DNA from: Nocardia salmonicida NBRC 13393 | GTDB taxonomy: Bacteria > Actinomycetota > Actinomycetes > Mycobacteriales > Mycobacteriaceae | Reading direction: 5' to 3' | Assembly: GCF_001613085.1 (NCBI RefSeq) | Contig: NZ_BDBR01000005.1 | Coordinates: 124,001 to 188,000 of the forward strand | Length of the DNA: 64,000 bases | Shown here: in pieces, positions 34,982 through 45,750 of the stretch | How positions within the stretch are numbered: position 1 is the first letter of the stretch | How the letters are laid out: every line of letters starts with the position of its first letter | The notes under the pieces: generated by a model | The model's database searches: none | What the model was told of the DNA's origin: nothing | What the model saw: only the letters and a program-made list of their open reading frames with translations | Translations under genes and position numbers: made by a program

Positions 34982-37027
34982 TTGGACACCGAACACGAGT
35001 ACCGGCCGGTCTATCAGACCAGCCTGGTCGACCCAGCCGACTTCTGGTCCGCCGCAGCTCAGAGCATCGAGTGGGATGTCGAACCCCAGCAGATCGTCGA
35101 TGCCGCCGATAAGCGATCGTCTCGATGGTTCCCCGACGCCCGCCTCAATACCTGTGTGAACGCCCTCGACCGCCACGTCCGAGGGGGCACTGTCGACGAG
35201 GGTGGACACGCTGATCGACCCGCCCTCATATATGTCTCCGCTATGACGGACACCACCACGATTTACACCTACGCCGAATTGCTCGACAAAGTGGCCGAGT
35301 TCGCCGGGGCCATGCGCGATCTCGGTGTGGTGGCCGGTGATCGAGTGGTGATCTATCTGCCGATGATCCCCGAAGCGGTGATCTCGATGCTGGCGTGTGC
35401 CCGCATCGGCGCGGTGCACTCGGTGGTGTTCGGCGGGTTCGCCGCGCCCGAACTCGCCGCCCGCATCGACGACGCCGAGCCGGTCCTGATCGTCACCGCC
35501 TCGGGCGGGCACGAACCCCATCGCCGGATCGACTACCCGCCGATCGTGATGGCCGCGCTCGACCTCGCCGAGACCGCGTCGGTGCGCACGGTGATCGTGA
35601 AGCAGCGACCCGAGTTCACCACGATCGAGTTTCCCGCCGCCCTGCCCGCCACCGACGTGTTGCCGTCCTCGGAGCAGACCGTCGCCGCCCGCTGGGTCGA
35701 TTGGGATGCCTGCGTCGACGGCGTCGCGCCCGCCGATCCGGTCTCGGTGGCCGCCACCGATCCGCTCTACATCCTCTACACCTCGGGCACCACGGGAAAG
35801 CCGAAGGGCGTGGTGCGCGACAACGGCGGACACGCGGTAGCGCTGGCCTGGTCGATGCGCAATATCTACGACGTCGGCCCTGGTCAGGTGTTCTGGGCCG
35901 CCTCCGATGTGGGCTGGGTCGTCGGCCACTCCTACATCGTCTACGCGCCCCTGCTGGTCGGCGCGACGACGGTGCTCTACGAGGGCAAGCCCGTCGGCAC
36001 CCCCGACGCGGGCGCGTACTGGCGGATCATCGACGAGCACGACGTGCGGGTGCTGTTCACCGCGCCCACCGCGTTGCGCGCGATCCGCCGTGCCGACCCC
36101 GACGCCACCGCGGCCAACCGCTACGACCTGTCCCGGCTGCGCGCGCTGTTCTGCGCGGGCGAGCGCCTCGATCCGGCCACCCTCGAATGGGCGACGAACA
36201 CCCTGCTCGCCGAGCATCCCGACACCCCGGTGATCGATCACTGGTGGCAGACCGAGACCGGCTGGCCGATCTGCGCCGACCCGCTCGGCCTGCAGGAACT
36301 GCCCGTCAAGCCGGGTTCGGCGAGTGTGCCGGTGCCCGGCTACCGGCTGCGGGTACTCGACGCGAACGGCAACGCGGTGCCCACCGGAACCGAGGGCAAC
36401 ATCGTCATCGGGCTGCCGCTGCCGCCCGGCTGCCTGACCGGGTTGTGGCGCGACCGGGAACGCTTCATCCGCTCGTACCTGTCGGCCTTCCCCGGCCACT
36501 ACCTCACCGGCGACTCCGGCTACTTCGACGAAGACGGCTACCTCTACGTCCTGGGCCGCAGCGACGACGTGATCAACATCGCCGGGCACCGACTGTCGGC
36601 GGGCAGCATCGAGGCCGCCATCGCCGGGCACGAGGCCGTCGCCGAATGCGCGGTGATCGGCATGCCCGACGAGCTCAAGGGCAGCCTGCCGCTGGCGTAT
36701 GTGGTGCTCAAGCAGGGCGTCGACATCGACCAGCAGCAACTGCGCGCCGAACTCGACGACCGGGTCCGCGCCCAGATCGGTGCGATCGCCACCCTGCACG
36801 ACTCGATCATCGTCACCGGCCTGCCCAAGACCCGCTCGGGCAAGATCCTGCGCAAGACGATCCGTCAGCTCACCGCGGGCGAACACGTCGAAACCCCGGC
36901 GACCATCGAGGATCCCCACGTCCTGACGGCCCTCGCCGACCGCATCCTCGCCAACCCCCCACTCGGCAGCATCACCACAACCGCCACCCCTGAACAGGAC
37001 AACGACCCGGTTTCCCCGGCCCCGTGA
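34982..37027 (+). CDS. prpE: propionyl-CoA synthetase (PrpE-like acyl-CoA synthetase)
   Basis: A 681-residue AMP-forming ligase. The P-loop YTSGTTGKPKG is at 266-276. DHWWQTETGWP and LTGDSGYFDEDGYLYVLGRSDD give the adenylation core. GLPKTRSGKILRK holds the C-terminal catalytic, acetylatable Lys. RLNTCVNALDRHV and FWAASDVGWVVGHSYIVYAP favour PrpE over plain acetyl-CoA synthetase. It activates propionate (or acetate) for central metabolism. TTG start with AGGGAG 8 bases upstream. prrA begins 18 bases after its stop. Confidence 0.9.
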   Translation: MDTEHEYRPVYQTSLVDPADFWSAAAQSIEWDVEPQQIVDAADKRSSRWFPDARLNTCVNALDRHVRGGTVDEGGHADRPALIYVSAMTDTTTIYTYAELLDKVAEFAGAMRDLGVVAGDRVVIYLPMIPEAVISMLACARIGAVHSVVFGGFAAPELAARIDDAEPVLIVTASGGHEPHRRIDYPPIVMAALDLAETASVRTVIVKQRPEFTTIEFPAALPATDVLPSSEQTVAARWVDWDACVDGVAPADPVSVAATDPLYILYTSGTTGKPKGVVRDNGGHAVALAWSMRNIYDVGPGQVFWAASDVGWVVGHSYIVYAPLLVGATTVLYEGKPVGTPDAGAYWRIIDEHDVRVLFTAPTALRAIRRADPDATAANRYDLSRLRALFCAGERLDPATLEWATNTLLAEHPDTPVIDHWWQTETGWPICADPLGLQELPVKPGSASVPVPGYRLRVLDANGNAVPTGTEGNIVIGLPLPPGCLTGLWRDRERFIRSYLSAFPGHYLTGDSGYFDEDGYLYVLGRSDDVINIAGHRLSAGSIEAAIAGHEAVAECAVIGMPDELKGSLPLAYVVLKQGVDIDQQQLRAELDDRVRAQIGAIATLHDSIIVTGLPKTRSGKILRKTIRQLTAGEHVETPATIEDPHVLTALADRILANPPLGSITTTATPEQDNDPVSPAP

Positions 37028-37045
37028 CCACCTAAGATCACCCTC

Positions 37046-37741
37046 GTGACTTCATCTACGGTCCTCGTCGTCGATGACGACGAGGACGTTCTCGCCTCGG
37101 TCGAACGTGGCCTGCGACTGTCCGGGTTCCGGGTGCTGGTCGCGCGCGACGGCGGCGCCGCGCTGCGAGCCGTCGCCGAGCAGGCGCCCGACGCGGTGGT
37201 CCTCGACATGAACATGCCGGTCCTCGACGGTGCGGGCGTCGTCACCGCTCTGCGTGCGATGGGCAACGACGTACCCATCTGCGTGCTCAGCGCCCGCGCC
37301 TCGGTGGACGACCGGATCGCGGGCCTCGAATCCGGCGCCGACGACTATCTGGTGAAGCCGTTCGAGCTCGCCGAACTGGTGGCGAGGATCAAGGCCCTGC
37401 TGCGCCGTCGCACCGACACGCCCGACCCCGTAGCGCCCGGTGCGCTGACCGTCGGCCCGCTGCTGGTCGATGTCGCGGGATATCGCGCTCTCCTGCGCGG
37501 TCGCGAAATCGAGCTCACCAAAAGGGAATTCGAATTGCTGTCCACGCTCGCCCGGAATGCCGGTGTGGTGTTGACGCGCGAGCGACTGCTGGAATTGGTG
37601 TGGGGTTACGATTTCATAGCAGATACGAATGTGGTCGATGTGTTCGTCGGATACCTGCGCAGGAAACTCGAAATAGATGACACGCCAAGGATTTTGCACA
37701 CGATTCGCGGGGTGGGTTTCGTACTCCGGGAATCGAAATGA
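37046..37741 (+). CDS. prrA: response regulator PrrA (OmpR family)
   Basis: This 231-residue protein has a receiver domain with Asp54 as phosphoacceptor ([12 protein letters not shown]), acidic pocket VVDDDED and Lys104 (YLVKP). An OmpR winged helix follows ([20 protein letters not shown], then [13 protein letters not shown]). It resembles mycobacterial PrrA, an essential regulator linked to nitrogen, redox and early macrophage growth. GTG start. The stop overlaps prrB as ATGA. Confidence 0.9.
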   Translation: MTSSTVLVVDDDEDVLASVERGLRLSGFRVLVARDGGAALRAVAEQAPDAVVLDMNMPVLDGAGVVTALRAMGNDVPICVLSARASVDDRIAGLESGADDYLVKPFELAELVARIKALLRRRTDTPDPVAPGALTVGPLLVDVAGYRALLRGREIELTKREFELLSTLARNAGVVLTRERLLELVWGYDFIADTNVVDVFVGYLRRKLEIDDTPRILHTIRGVGFVLRESK

Positions 37742-39105
37742 TCCCCGAACCACCGAAACGTCGTCGCAGACAATCGTTTTCGCTCCGGACCAGAGTCGCC
37801 GGAGCGGCTGCGGCAGGCGCGGTCATCATCGTCACGATCGCCGCTTTCGTGGGATTCCAAGCAATCGAACGCAATAATGTGACCCAAACCGATCAGCAAC
37901 TGGAAATCGCTTCGCGCATCGTGCTGATCGAGCCGGTGCTGGCAACCGGTTTCGTCAACCTGACCGGCCTGCAGAACACCATGGCGCTCACGGTGCGCGA
38001 CGACGGCCAGGTGACCGCGTCGAGCTCCACCCAACTGCCGGACCTGCCCCCCGGCTCGCAGACCGTCGAGCTGCACGGCCAGCCCTATCGGGTGCTGACC
38101 ACCACCGAGAACCAGCCAGCGGGCCGCACTGTCTCGCTGGCGATTCCGACCACCGAGGCCACCAAGGCGACCGACGACCAGCAGCGCTGGGTCCTCGCGG
38201 GTGCGGCGATCGCGGTGGCGGCCGCGGCGGCGCTGGGCTGGTTGCTCGCGGGGCGCGCGGTCGGCCCGATCGTGAAGCTGACCAGGCAGGTGTCGGCCCG
38301 CAGCGCGGGCGGCGAGCCGGACGCGCACGATCGACCGGTCGACGGCTCCGGTGTCGACGAGGCGGTGAAGCTGGCCGACGCGGTGAACACCATGCTGGCC
38401 CGCGTCGACCAGGCACAGGCCGAGACCGCCGCCGCGCTGGAGACGGCCCGCGATTTCGCCGCCGTCTCCGCCCACGAACTGCGCACCCCGCTCACCGCGA
38501 TCCGCACCGACCTCGAGGTCCTGCGCACCCTCGACCTCACCGACGAACAGCGCCGCGAGATCCTCGACGACCTCGCCCGCAACGAGACCAGGGTGGAAAC
38601 AACCCTGTCGGCGCTCGAACGGCTCGCCCGTGGCGATCTCACCGCCGAAACCGATCACGTCCCCACCGATGTCGCCGACCTGTGCGACCAGGCCGCCCAC
38701 GACGCCATGCGCCACAACCCCGGCCTGTCGGTGCGCATCGACACCGATGCCGAACTGGTGACCCGCGGCCTGCCCGCCGGCCTGCGCCTCGCCGTCGACA
38801 ACGCGCTCACCAACTCGGTGAAGCACGGTGGCGCCACCGCCGCCGCCGTGTCGGCGCACCGCACTCCGCACGGTCGGATCGTCATCGCCGTCGACGACAA
38901 CGGCACCGGCGTGGCGCCGGAAGAACGCGCGGCGGTCTTCGCACGGTTCGCCCGTGGCACCAACGCCGCCAAGGGCGGTTCGGGTCTGGGCCTCGCGCTG
39001 GTCGCCCAGCAGGCTCAGTTGCACGGTGGGCTGGCGTACTTCGAGGACAGTCCGCTCGGCGGCGCCCGCCTCGTCATCGACCTGCCCGCTCGCCCGGCCC
39101 GGTAG
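37738..39105 (+). CDS. prrB: sensor histidine kinase PrrB
   Basis: This 455-residue membrane kinase has helices near 20-42 and 150-172 flanking a small extracytoplasmic sensor. A HAMP domain follows, then phosphoacceptor His246 in [16 protein letters not shown]. ATPase boxes are [10 protein letters not shown] (N), VDDNGTGV (G1) and [10 protein letters not shown] (G2). All catalytic elements are intact. It pairs with PrrA through an ATGA overlap and ends just before a strong terminator. Confidence 0.92.
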   Translation: MIPEPPKRRRRQSFSLRTRVAGAAAAGAVIIVTIAAFVGFQAIERNNVTQTDQQLEIASRIVLIEPVLATGFVNLTGLQNTMALTVRDDGQVTASSSTQLPDLPPGSQTVELHGQPYRVLTTTENQPAGRTVSLAIPTTEATKATDDQQRWVLAGAAIAVAAAAALGWLLAGRAVGPIVKLTRQVSARSAGGEPDAHDRPVDGSGVDEAVKLADAVNTMLARVDQAQAETAAALETARDFAAVSAHELRTPLTAIRTDLEVLRTLDLTDEQRREILDDLARNETRVETTLSALERLARGDLTAETDHVPTDVADLCDQAAHDAMRHNPGLSVRIDTDAELVTRGLPAGLRLAVDNALTNSVKHGGATAAAVSAHRTPHGRIVIAVDDNGTGVAPEERAAVFARFARGTNAAKGGSGLGLALVAQQAQLHGGLAYFEDSPLGGARLVIDLPARPAR

Positions 39106-39115
39106 AAACACGAAA

Positions 39116-39148
39116 GCCCCGCACCCATCCTGATGGTGGGTGCGGGGC
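39116..39148. terminator. bidirectional terminator after prrB
   Basis: GCCCCGCACCCA and TGGGTGCGGGGC form a perfect 12-base stem with a 9-base loop, 11 bases after the prrB stop and shared with the convergent small gene. Confidence 0.8.
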
Positions 39149-39159
39149 CGAGCTCGCTA

Positions 39160-39306
39160 CTACTTGTCGCTCTTGAAAGCGTCCTTCACTCTGCCCGCCG
39201 CGCGCTCGGCAGCAGCCTTCACGTTGGCCGCTGCCTTCTTCGCTTCCGCCTCGATCTTCTCGCCCTCGGCCTTGGCCTTGGCTTTGGCATCGTCGGTGTC
39301 GGACAT
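39160..39306 (-). CDS. small charged helical protein
   Basis: A 48-residue protein of Lys, Glu and Ala heptads: MSDTDDAKAKAKAEGEKIEA, then AAANVKAAAERAAGRVKDAF, ending KSDK. Predicted to be a single amphipathic helix, reminiscent of CsbD/LEA-like stress proteins, but no firm family. GGAGG lies 4 bases before the ATG at 39306. Confidence 0.7.
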   Translation of the reverse strand: MSDTDDAKAKAKAEGEKIEAEAKKAAANVKAAAERAAGRVKDAFKSDK

Positions 39307-39403
39307 CGAACCTCCACTCTCGTGAGTTCCGCGCCTGACCCGGCACGGGTGAAGATACTCGCGAGAATACCGCACAGTTAACGCGCAGCGACTGAAGCTT
39401 TTA

Positions 39404-40066
39404 TCAGGGCAGAACCTGCGGGATCGCGTCCGGGATGACCAGACCGATGACCGCGCCGAGCACCGCACCGGTGATCGCCATGGACACGCCCGAGGTGAAC
39501 GCGCAGACGAAGTAGCCGATGATGAACGCGGCCAGTGCGGGGATGCACAGGATCGCCGCGGTCAGGAAGCCGACGGTGGCACCGGCGGCCGCACCGTTCT
39601 GGACGGGGTCGTGGTTACCGGCCTCGGGATTGGTGGCGATGCTCTTCAGCTCGTCGGTGGTGGCGGCGGACAGCTGCGGGGCGATCTGCAGGGTGCGACC
39701 GTCCTCGGAGATGACCGAAGCAAGCGCGACGTTGTTGCCGCCCGCGGTGGCCAGCGTCAGCGGAAACTCGCTGACCTTGGCGCCCGTGGCGGAGATGACG
39801 GCGACGTTGGCGGAGTCGGGCGAGAGCACGAAGGTGCCGTTGTCGACGGTCGCGGAGATGGTGCGCAGGTCCGGCGAGACGACGGTCTTGTAGCCGACGC
39901 CCTCGGAAACGCCCTCGCTACCGAGCGTGGTCGCGATCTCGCCCTGACGCTCGACGGTGACGTCGGCGGCCGCAGTGCCCGTGGTGACGAGCGAGGCGGC
40001 GACGGCCAGCGGCAGCGCGGCGAAGACCGCGCGGCGACCGGCGCGAGTGATGGTGTGCTTGAACAT
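39404..40066 (-). CDS. secreted/membrane glycine-zipper protein (paralogue 1)
   Basis: This 220-residue protein has a signal peptide (GRRAVFAALPLAVAASLVTT), a beta-rich domain with GYKTVVSPDLRTISATVDNG, and a DPVQNGAAAGATVGFLTAAI transition into a hydrophobic Gly-rich end, finishing in IPQVLP. It is clearly paralogous to 41556-42182. Function unknown; possibly an envelope protein that inserts its C-terminal hairpin. ATG at 40066 with GGGAGGGAG about 11 bases upstream. Confidence 0.78.
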   Translation of the reverse strand: MFKHTITRAGRRAVFAALPLAVAASLVTTGTAAADVTVERQGEIATTLGSEGVSEGVGYKTVVSPDLRTISATVDNGTFVLSPDSANVAVISATGAKVSEFPLTLATAGGNNVALASVISEDGRTLQIAPQLSAATTDELKSIATNPEAGNHDPVQNGAAAGATVGFLTAAILCIPALAAFIIGYFVCAFTSGVSMAITGAVLGAVIGLVIPDAIPQVLP

Positions 40067-40345
40067 GATTCGGTGCTCCCTCCCGATGCTTCCGAAGAAT
40101 CCCCGAACCCCCCGGACGAATCGAAAAAATCTCGATGTCGATTGACTCGAGAGTTGTACCGAACCACCACAGGATTGCGTAACCCGTTGTGACACAAGGC
40201 ATAGTTTGAAAAGTCAGCTATCGATGAGCGACCGCTCACCCCGCTCGGCCGGCACACCGACAGCTACCCGCAACCAGCCCTTCCTCAAAGAACTCTCAGA
40301 CATCTCCCACCTCCGGCACCGGAATCCGGGGATACCTTCACCGAT

Positions 40346-41503
40346 GTGATCGACAAACGTGCGCGTCTGCTCTGTCTTGCCACCACTCTCGCGCTGGCGG
40401 TCGGTGCCGTCGCCTGCACGGGCGAGGAGGCGACGCCGACCGGGATGGCGCTCGTCAACGCCGATTCCGGGCCCACCGGGGAGCGTGTGGCCAAGGCCGT
40501 GCAGGACGCGGGCGGCTACGAATGGACGGTCGCGAAGCCCGGAGAGATCGACGAAGACGATTTCGCCGCCGTGATCACCCTGCCCGCCGATCTCACCGCG
40601 TCGATGGCCACCCTCGCCACCCCGGAACCCAAGCGCGCCAAGGTCACCGTCACCAGCCACGAGGGCGCCGACGCGAACATCGTGAACGGCGCGGTGGACG
40701 TGGTGACCCACCGGATCGGCGCGTCCGGCGTCGACGCCGCGCTGGCCGCGGTCTCGCAGGCACGCAACCAGATGACCTCCGTCCAGTTCACCGCGCAGCT
40801 GCTCAGTGCGGGCGTGAACGCCGCCGCCGACGGCGCGAGCCAGTTCAGTGGCGGTGCGGAACAGATGCTCGGGTTCCTCGACTATGCGAAAGAGGGCGCG
40901 GGCCAACTCACTTCGGCCATCGAGCTGCTGAACCAGACCGTCGACGGCGCCGCCAAGCAGGCCACCCAGCTCGCCGATGCTCTCGGCGCCACCGGCGTCA
41001 CCATCGCCGGCGTCCAAGCCGGCGCGACGGCCATGGGCTCCGGCCTCGACCAGATCCTGCCGCTGCTGAAGGCCCTCCCCTTCGCGGGCGACCCCCAACT
41101 CGCCGACATCATCACCAAACTCGAAGCACTACGAGGAGTGTCGAACCAGGCAGGCACCCAACTGGACGGCCTCAGCGAATTGACGGGCGCCGCAGTCGAT
41201 CCCAACACCGACCTGGGCACCCTCCTGCGCACCGTCGTCGCCCGCCTCAACAGCGCCCGCGACCAGCTCACCCAGGGCGCCGAACTCGCCAAGGGCCTGC
41301 CCACCCTCGCCGAACAGGGCGGCGCCCAACTCCTCTCGGCCGTGGAACAACTCACCGGCGGCGTAGGCGCCCTCCAGAACATCGTCGGCAACCTCAACAC
41401 CCAAACCGGCAAGGCCCTCGAAGCCCTCCCCCCACGAGGCCAGTCCCAACAATCCGCCCTGGCTCTGGCCCTCACCGACCCCGTCGAAGTCGTCCGGGAG
41501 TGA
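40346..41503 (+). CDS. YhgE/Pip-like extracytoplasmic lipoprotein
   Basis: This 385-residue protein has a lipobox (LALAVGAVAC, Cys24). The mature part resembles the extracellular N-terminal region of YhgE/Pip proteins: MALVNADSGPTGERVAKAVQ, FAAVITLPADLTASMATL and DVVTHRIGASGVDAALAA. Long Ala/Gly/Gln-rich helices with repeated GA.QL patterns follow. The usual ABC-2 membrane part is missing. It lies between two paralogous glycine-zipper proteins. GTG start at 40346. Confidence 0.72.
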   Translation: MIDKRARLLCLATTLALAVGAVACTGEEATPTGMALVNADSGPTGERVAKAVQDAGGYEWTVAKPGEIDEDDFAAVITLPADLTASMATLATPEPKRAKVTVTSHEGADANIVNGAVDVVTHRIGASGVDAALAAVSQARNQMTSVQFTAQLLSAGVNAAADGASQFSGGAEQMLGFLDYAKEGAGQLTSAIELLNQTVDGAAKQATQLADALGATGVTIAGVQAGATAMGSGLDQILPLLKALPFAGDPQLADIITKLEALRGVSNQAGTQLDGLSELTGAAVDPNTDLGTLLRTVVARLNSARDQLTQGAELAKGLPTLAEQGGAQLLSAVEQLTGGVGALQNIVGNLNTQTGKALEALPPRGQSQQSALALALTDPVEVVRE

Positions 41504-41506
41504 AAA

Positions 41507-41545
41507 CACTGCGGCCCGGTCGGTGGATCCGACCGGGCCGCAGTG
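41507..41545. terminator. bidirectional Rho-independent terminator
   Basis: A perfect 17-base stem (CACTGCGGCCCGGTCGG / CCGACCGGGCCGCAGTG) with loop TGGAT, preceded by AAAA and followed by GTTTTC. It serves both convergent genes. Confidence 0.92.
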
Positions 41546-41555
41546 GTTTTCAGGG

Positions 41556-42182
41556 TCAGGGCAGGACCTGCGGGATGATGTTCGGCGCGGCCATTCCGAC
41601 CACCGCGCCGATCAACGCGCCGATCAACGCGTTCGGGAGACCCACCAGGCCGACGCACGGCAGGTAGAGGATCATCGTGGTGATCATCGGGATGCAGACG
41701 ACGGCGGCGATGAGCGCGCCGACGCCGGCGCCGACGGCGGCGGCGTTCTGGACCGGGTCGGGGAATTTCGCGGTGGGGGTGGTCGCGATGGTCTTCAGTT
41801 CGTCGCTCGCCTCCGAGGTGGGCCGCGGCGTCACCGTCATGCTTCGCCCGTCGGCCGCGATCTCGGTCGCCATGGCGATCACATTGCCGCTGACCGTGGT
41901 GAACGAGGTGGGGACCTCCCCGATCGGATCGCCGGTCGCCGACTCGACGATGACCCGGCCCCGGTCGGGTGCGAGCAGGAACCGGCCCTCGTCGACCGAG
42001 GCGGAAACGGTGCGCAGGTCCGGCGCGACCGTGGTGCGATAGCCCTCCCCCGCACTCGACAATCCCGCCGCGTACCGCGTCTGCTGATCGACCTCCGCGG
42101 ACGAGACGCCGGCCAGACTCACCGCCACCGCGACGGGCAGCGCCACAGCCAGCGCGCGGCGAACAACCTTGTGTTGGAACAT
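41556..42182 (-). CDS. secreted/membrane glycine-zipper protein (paralogue 2)
   Basis: This 208-residue protein has a signal peptide (ALAVALPVAVAVSLAGVSSA) and a beta domain with GYRTTVAPDLRTVSASVDEG. A FPDPVQNAAAVGAGVGALIA transition and a Gly-rich membrane end with two Cys follow, finishing in IPQVLP. It parallels 39404-40066 along its full length. The paired order with the lipoprotein between them suggests duplication around a functional unit. Function unknown. Confidence 0.78.
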   Translation of the reverse strand: MFQHKVVRRALAVALPVAVAVSLAGVSSAEVDQQTRYAAGLSSAGEGYRTTVAPDLRTVSASVDEGRFLLAPDRGRVIVESATGDPIGEVPTSFTTVSGNVIAMATEIAADGRSMTVTPRPTSEASDELKTIATTPTAKFPDPVQNAAAVGAGVGALIAAVVCIPMITTMILYLPCVGLVGLPNALIGALIGAVVGMAAPNIIPQVLP

Positions 42183-42360
42183 GATCGAGAATCTCCCTCC
42201 CGAAACTCCCGAAGAACCCGGCCCCGGGCGAATCGAACAAGTCACTGTCATGGACAACGCATTGGAAACGAATCACACGGGAGCCATCGGGGCTCCGTCA
42301 TACGCGGGGCACATTACCCGGCGGATCGAGAGGCCGATCTCCTACCCCTGAAACAGCAAC

Positions 42361-42390
42361 GGCCCGTGTCTCCCTGGGGAGACACGGGCC
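42361..42390. terminator. terminator after FKBP gene
   Basis: GGCCCGTGTCTCC and GGAGACACGGGCC form a perfect 13-base stem with loop CTGG, followed on the minus strand by a T-rich stretch, 12 bases past the FKBP stop. Confidence 0.9.
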
Positions 42391-42402
42391 GAAGAACTGG
42401 AT

Positions 42403-42762
42403 TCAGTTCGCGTTGAGCAGGTCGATCACGAAGACCAGGGTCTTGCCGGAGAGGGCGTGGCCCGAGCCGGCGCCGCCGTAGGCGAGCTCCGGCGGGATGA
42501 CCAGCTGACGACGGCCGCCGACCTTCATGCCGGGGATGCCGTCCTGCCAGCCCTGGATCAGGCCGCGCAACGGGAAGGTGATGGATTCGCCGCGATCCCA
42601 GGAGGAGTCGAACTGCTCACCGTTATCGAACTCGACGCCGACGTAGTGCACCTCGACGGTGCCACCGGGCACCGCTTCCTTGCCTTCGCCCTCGATGAGG
42701 TCGGTGATGACGAGCTCGGTGGGCGCGGGGCCCTCCTGGAATTCGATCTCCGGCTTGGTCAT
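42403..42762 (-). CDS. FKBP-type peptidyl-prolyl isomerase
   Basis: A 119-residue cytosolic FKBP: VEVHYVGVEFDNGEQFDSSW, then RGESITFPLRGLIQGWQDGI, then GGRRQLVIPPELAYGG and TLVFVIDLL. The active-site aromatic and Asp residues are present, so it should catalyse prolyl isomerisation. It follows gltA on the same strand with 64 bases between. ATG at 42762. Confidence 0.93.
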   Translation of the reverse strand: MTKPEIEFQEGPAPTELVITDLIEGEGKEAVPGGTVEVHYVGVEFDNGEQFDSSWDRGESITFPLRGLIQGWQDGIPGMKVGGRRQLVIPPELAYGGAGSGHALSGKTLVFVIDLLNAN

Positions 42763-42826
42763 GCGGGCTATCCCCTTCGATAGATTGCTGTACCCAACAA
42801 GTTTGCCAACAACAGCTGGTTCGAAA

Positions 42827-44140
<1,314 letters not shown>

Positions 44141-44398
44141 GGAAGGATCCCTCTCAGGCTAGAACCGTAGGCACCGGTGCGGTCGGCACAGGTGCGCTTG
44201 CGCTAACGCTAGCTGTTGTTCGGTCAGGACGAGCAATCAGGGTTGTCCTGTCCTGTTCTCACACCGGTCACGTGCGGCGGTGAGGTCGACGCATAGCCGG
44301 GGACCTGCGCCGATCCCGTTTTCCGCACCCTCGACGCGGCGGTGTCGAACGATTGCCTGGCGCGCGAATCCGATGCCCGAATCCGATTGCCGCACAAG

Positions 44399-45700
44399 TC
44401 AATTCGCGGCCACAGTGGAGGGTGCGCGAGTGACGCGGTAGCGAACGAAGGCGGGGAACGCCAGCGCGGCGAGCACCACTCCGATCACCACCAGGACGCC
44501 GCCACCGGCAGCCGCTACAGCAGTACCCATGCTGGCCGCCGCGAAACCGTGGGCAACGTCACCGATTCGCGGCCCACCTGCGACGACCACGATGAACACG
44601 CCCTGCAACCGTCCCCGCATCTCGTCGGTGGACACGTTGAGCAACATGGCCGTGCGGAACGCCGCCGAGACCATGTCGACCGCGCCGCCGAACGCCAGGA
44701 AGGCCACGGCGATCCACAGCCACACACCCAGTCCGAACCAGTGCCCGGCCAACCCCACCGCGAGCCCGAAGCCGACCATCGCCACACCCCACAGCGCGAT
44801 GCACACGATCACCGCCAGCCCCTGCCTGCGCACCCGCGGTATCCACCCGGAGAACACCCCGCCGATCACCGAACCCGCCGCGATGGCCGCGAAAAGCAGG
44901 CCGAGCGCCACCCCGCCCTCGGCCGGATCGTGGAAGGTCTCGTGCGCGATCTGCGGGAACAGCGCGCGCGGCATGCCGAACACCATGGCGATGATGTCGA
45001 CGACGAACGAGGCGAGCAGGATGCGCTGGCCCCCGAGATAGCGGAAACCGTCGAGTACGGCGCGCAGCCCGGCCCGGCGCTGCTCGCCGGTCGGCGGGAA
45101 GGGCGGCAGTCGCCACACCGCCCACAGCGTCGCGAGCAGGGCGCTCGAATCGATCAGATACAGCATCGGCAGGCCGATCACGGGGATCAGTACACCGGCC
45201 AGCACCGGCCCCGCGATCATGCCGACGTTCTGCACGGTCATGCTCAGCGAACTGGCCGATGCCATCTGCTCCGGCGGCAACAATCGGGCGATGAGGGCGC
45301 TGCGGGTGGGCTGGTTGACCGCGAAGAACGCCTGCTGGGTGGCGAAGAGCCCGAGCACCAGCCACACATTGTTCAGGCCGAGCGCGGCCTGCGCCCAGAA
45401 CGCGACCGCCGTCAGACCGGTGCCCGCCGTGGTGAAGACGAGCAGGGTGCGCCGGTCCATCACATCGGCGAGCGCACCGCCCCAGAGTCCGAACACCACC
45501 AGCGGAATCAGGCCGAACAAGCCGGCCAGGCCCACGTAGCCGGAGCTGCCGGTGATCTGGAACAGCTGCTGCGGTACCGCGACCACCGAGAGCTGCGCGC
45601 CGATGACGGTGACGATATTGGTCGTCCACAACCTGCGATAGTCGCGATTACGCAGGGGTTCGGTATCGGCGAGCAGCTTCACTCGGCGCAGATTAGCCAC
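44399..45700 (-). CDS. MFS transporter (EntS-like exporter)
   Basis: This 433-residue protein has twelve predicted membrane helices. The MFS loop 2-3 motif is GGALADVMDRRTLLVFTTAG. NQPTRSALIARLLPPEQMAS is typical of the MFS_3/EntS branch, which exports siderophores or drugs. Substrate not determinable. GTG start. It lies between gltA and pdxH without overlap. Confidence 0.9.
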   Translation of the reverse strand: MANLRRVKLLADTEPLRNRDYRRLWTTNIVTVIGAQLSVVAVPQQLFQITGSSGYVGLAGLFGLIPLVVFGLWGGALADVMDRRTLLVFTTAGTGLTAVAFWAQAALGLNNVWLVLGLFATQQAFFAVNQPTRSALIARLLPPEQMASASSLSMTVQNVGMIAGPVLAGVLIPVIGLPMLYLIDSSALLATLWAVWRLPPFPPTGEQRRAGLRAVLDGFRYLGGQRILLASFVVDIIAMVFGMPRALFPQIAHETFHDPAEGGVALGLLFAAIAAGSVIGGVFSGWIPRVRRQGLAVIVCIALWGVAMVGFGLAVGLAGHWFGLGVWLWIAVAFLAFGGAVDMVSAAFRTAMLLNVSTDEMRGRLQGVFIVVVAGGPRIGDVAHGFAAASMGTAVAAAGGGVLVVIGVVLAALAFPAFVRYRVTRAPSTVAAN

Positions 45701-45750
45701 TGCGGCACGGTCATCCCATGTTTGCGCGCAGTGACATCGGCCACCACCGG

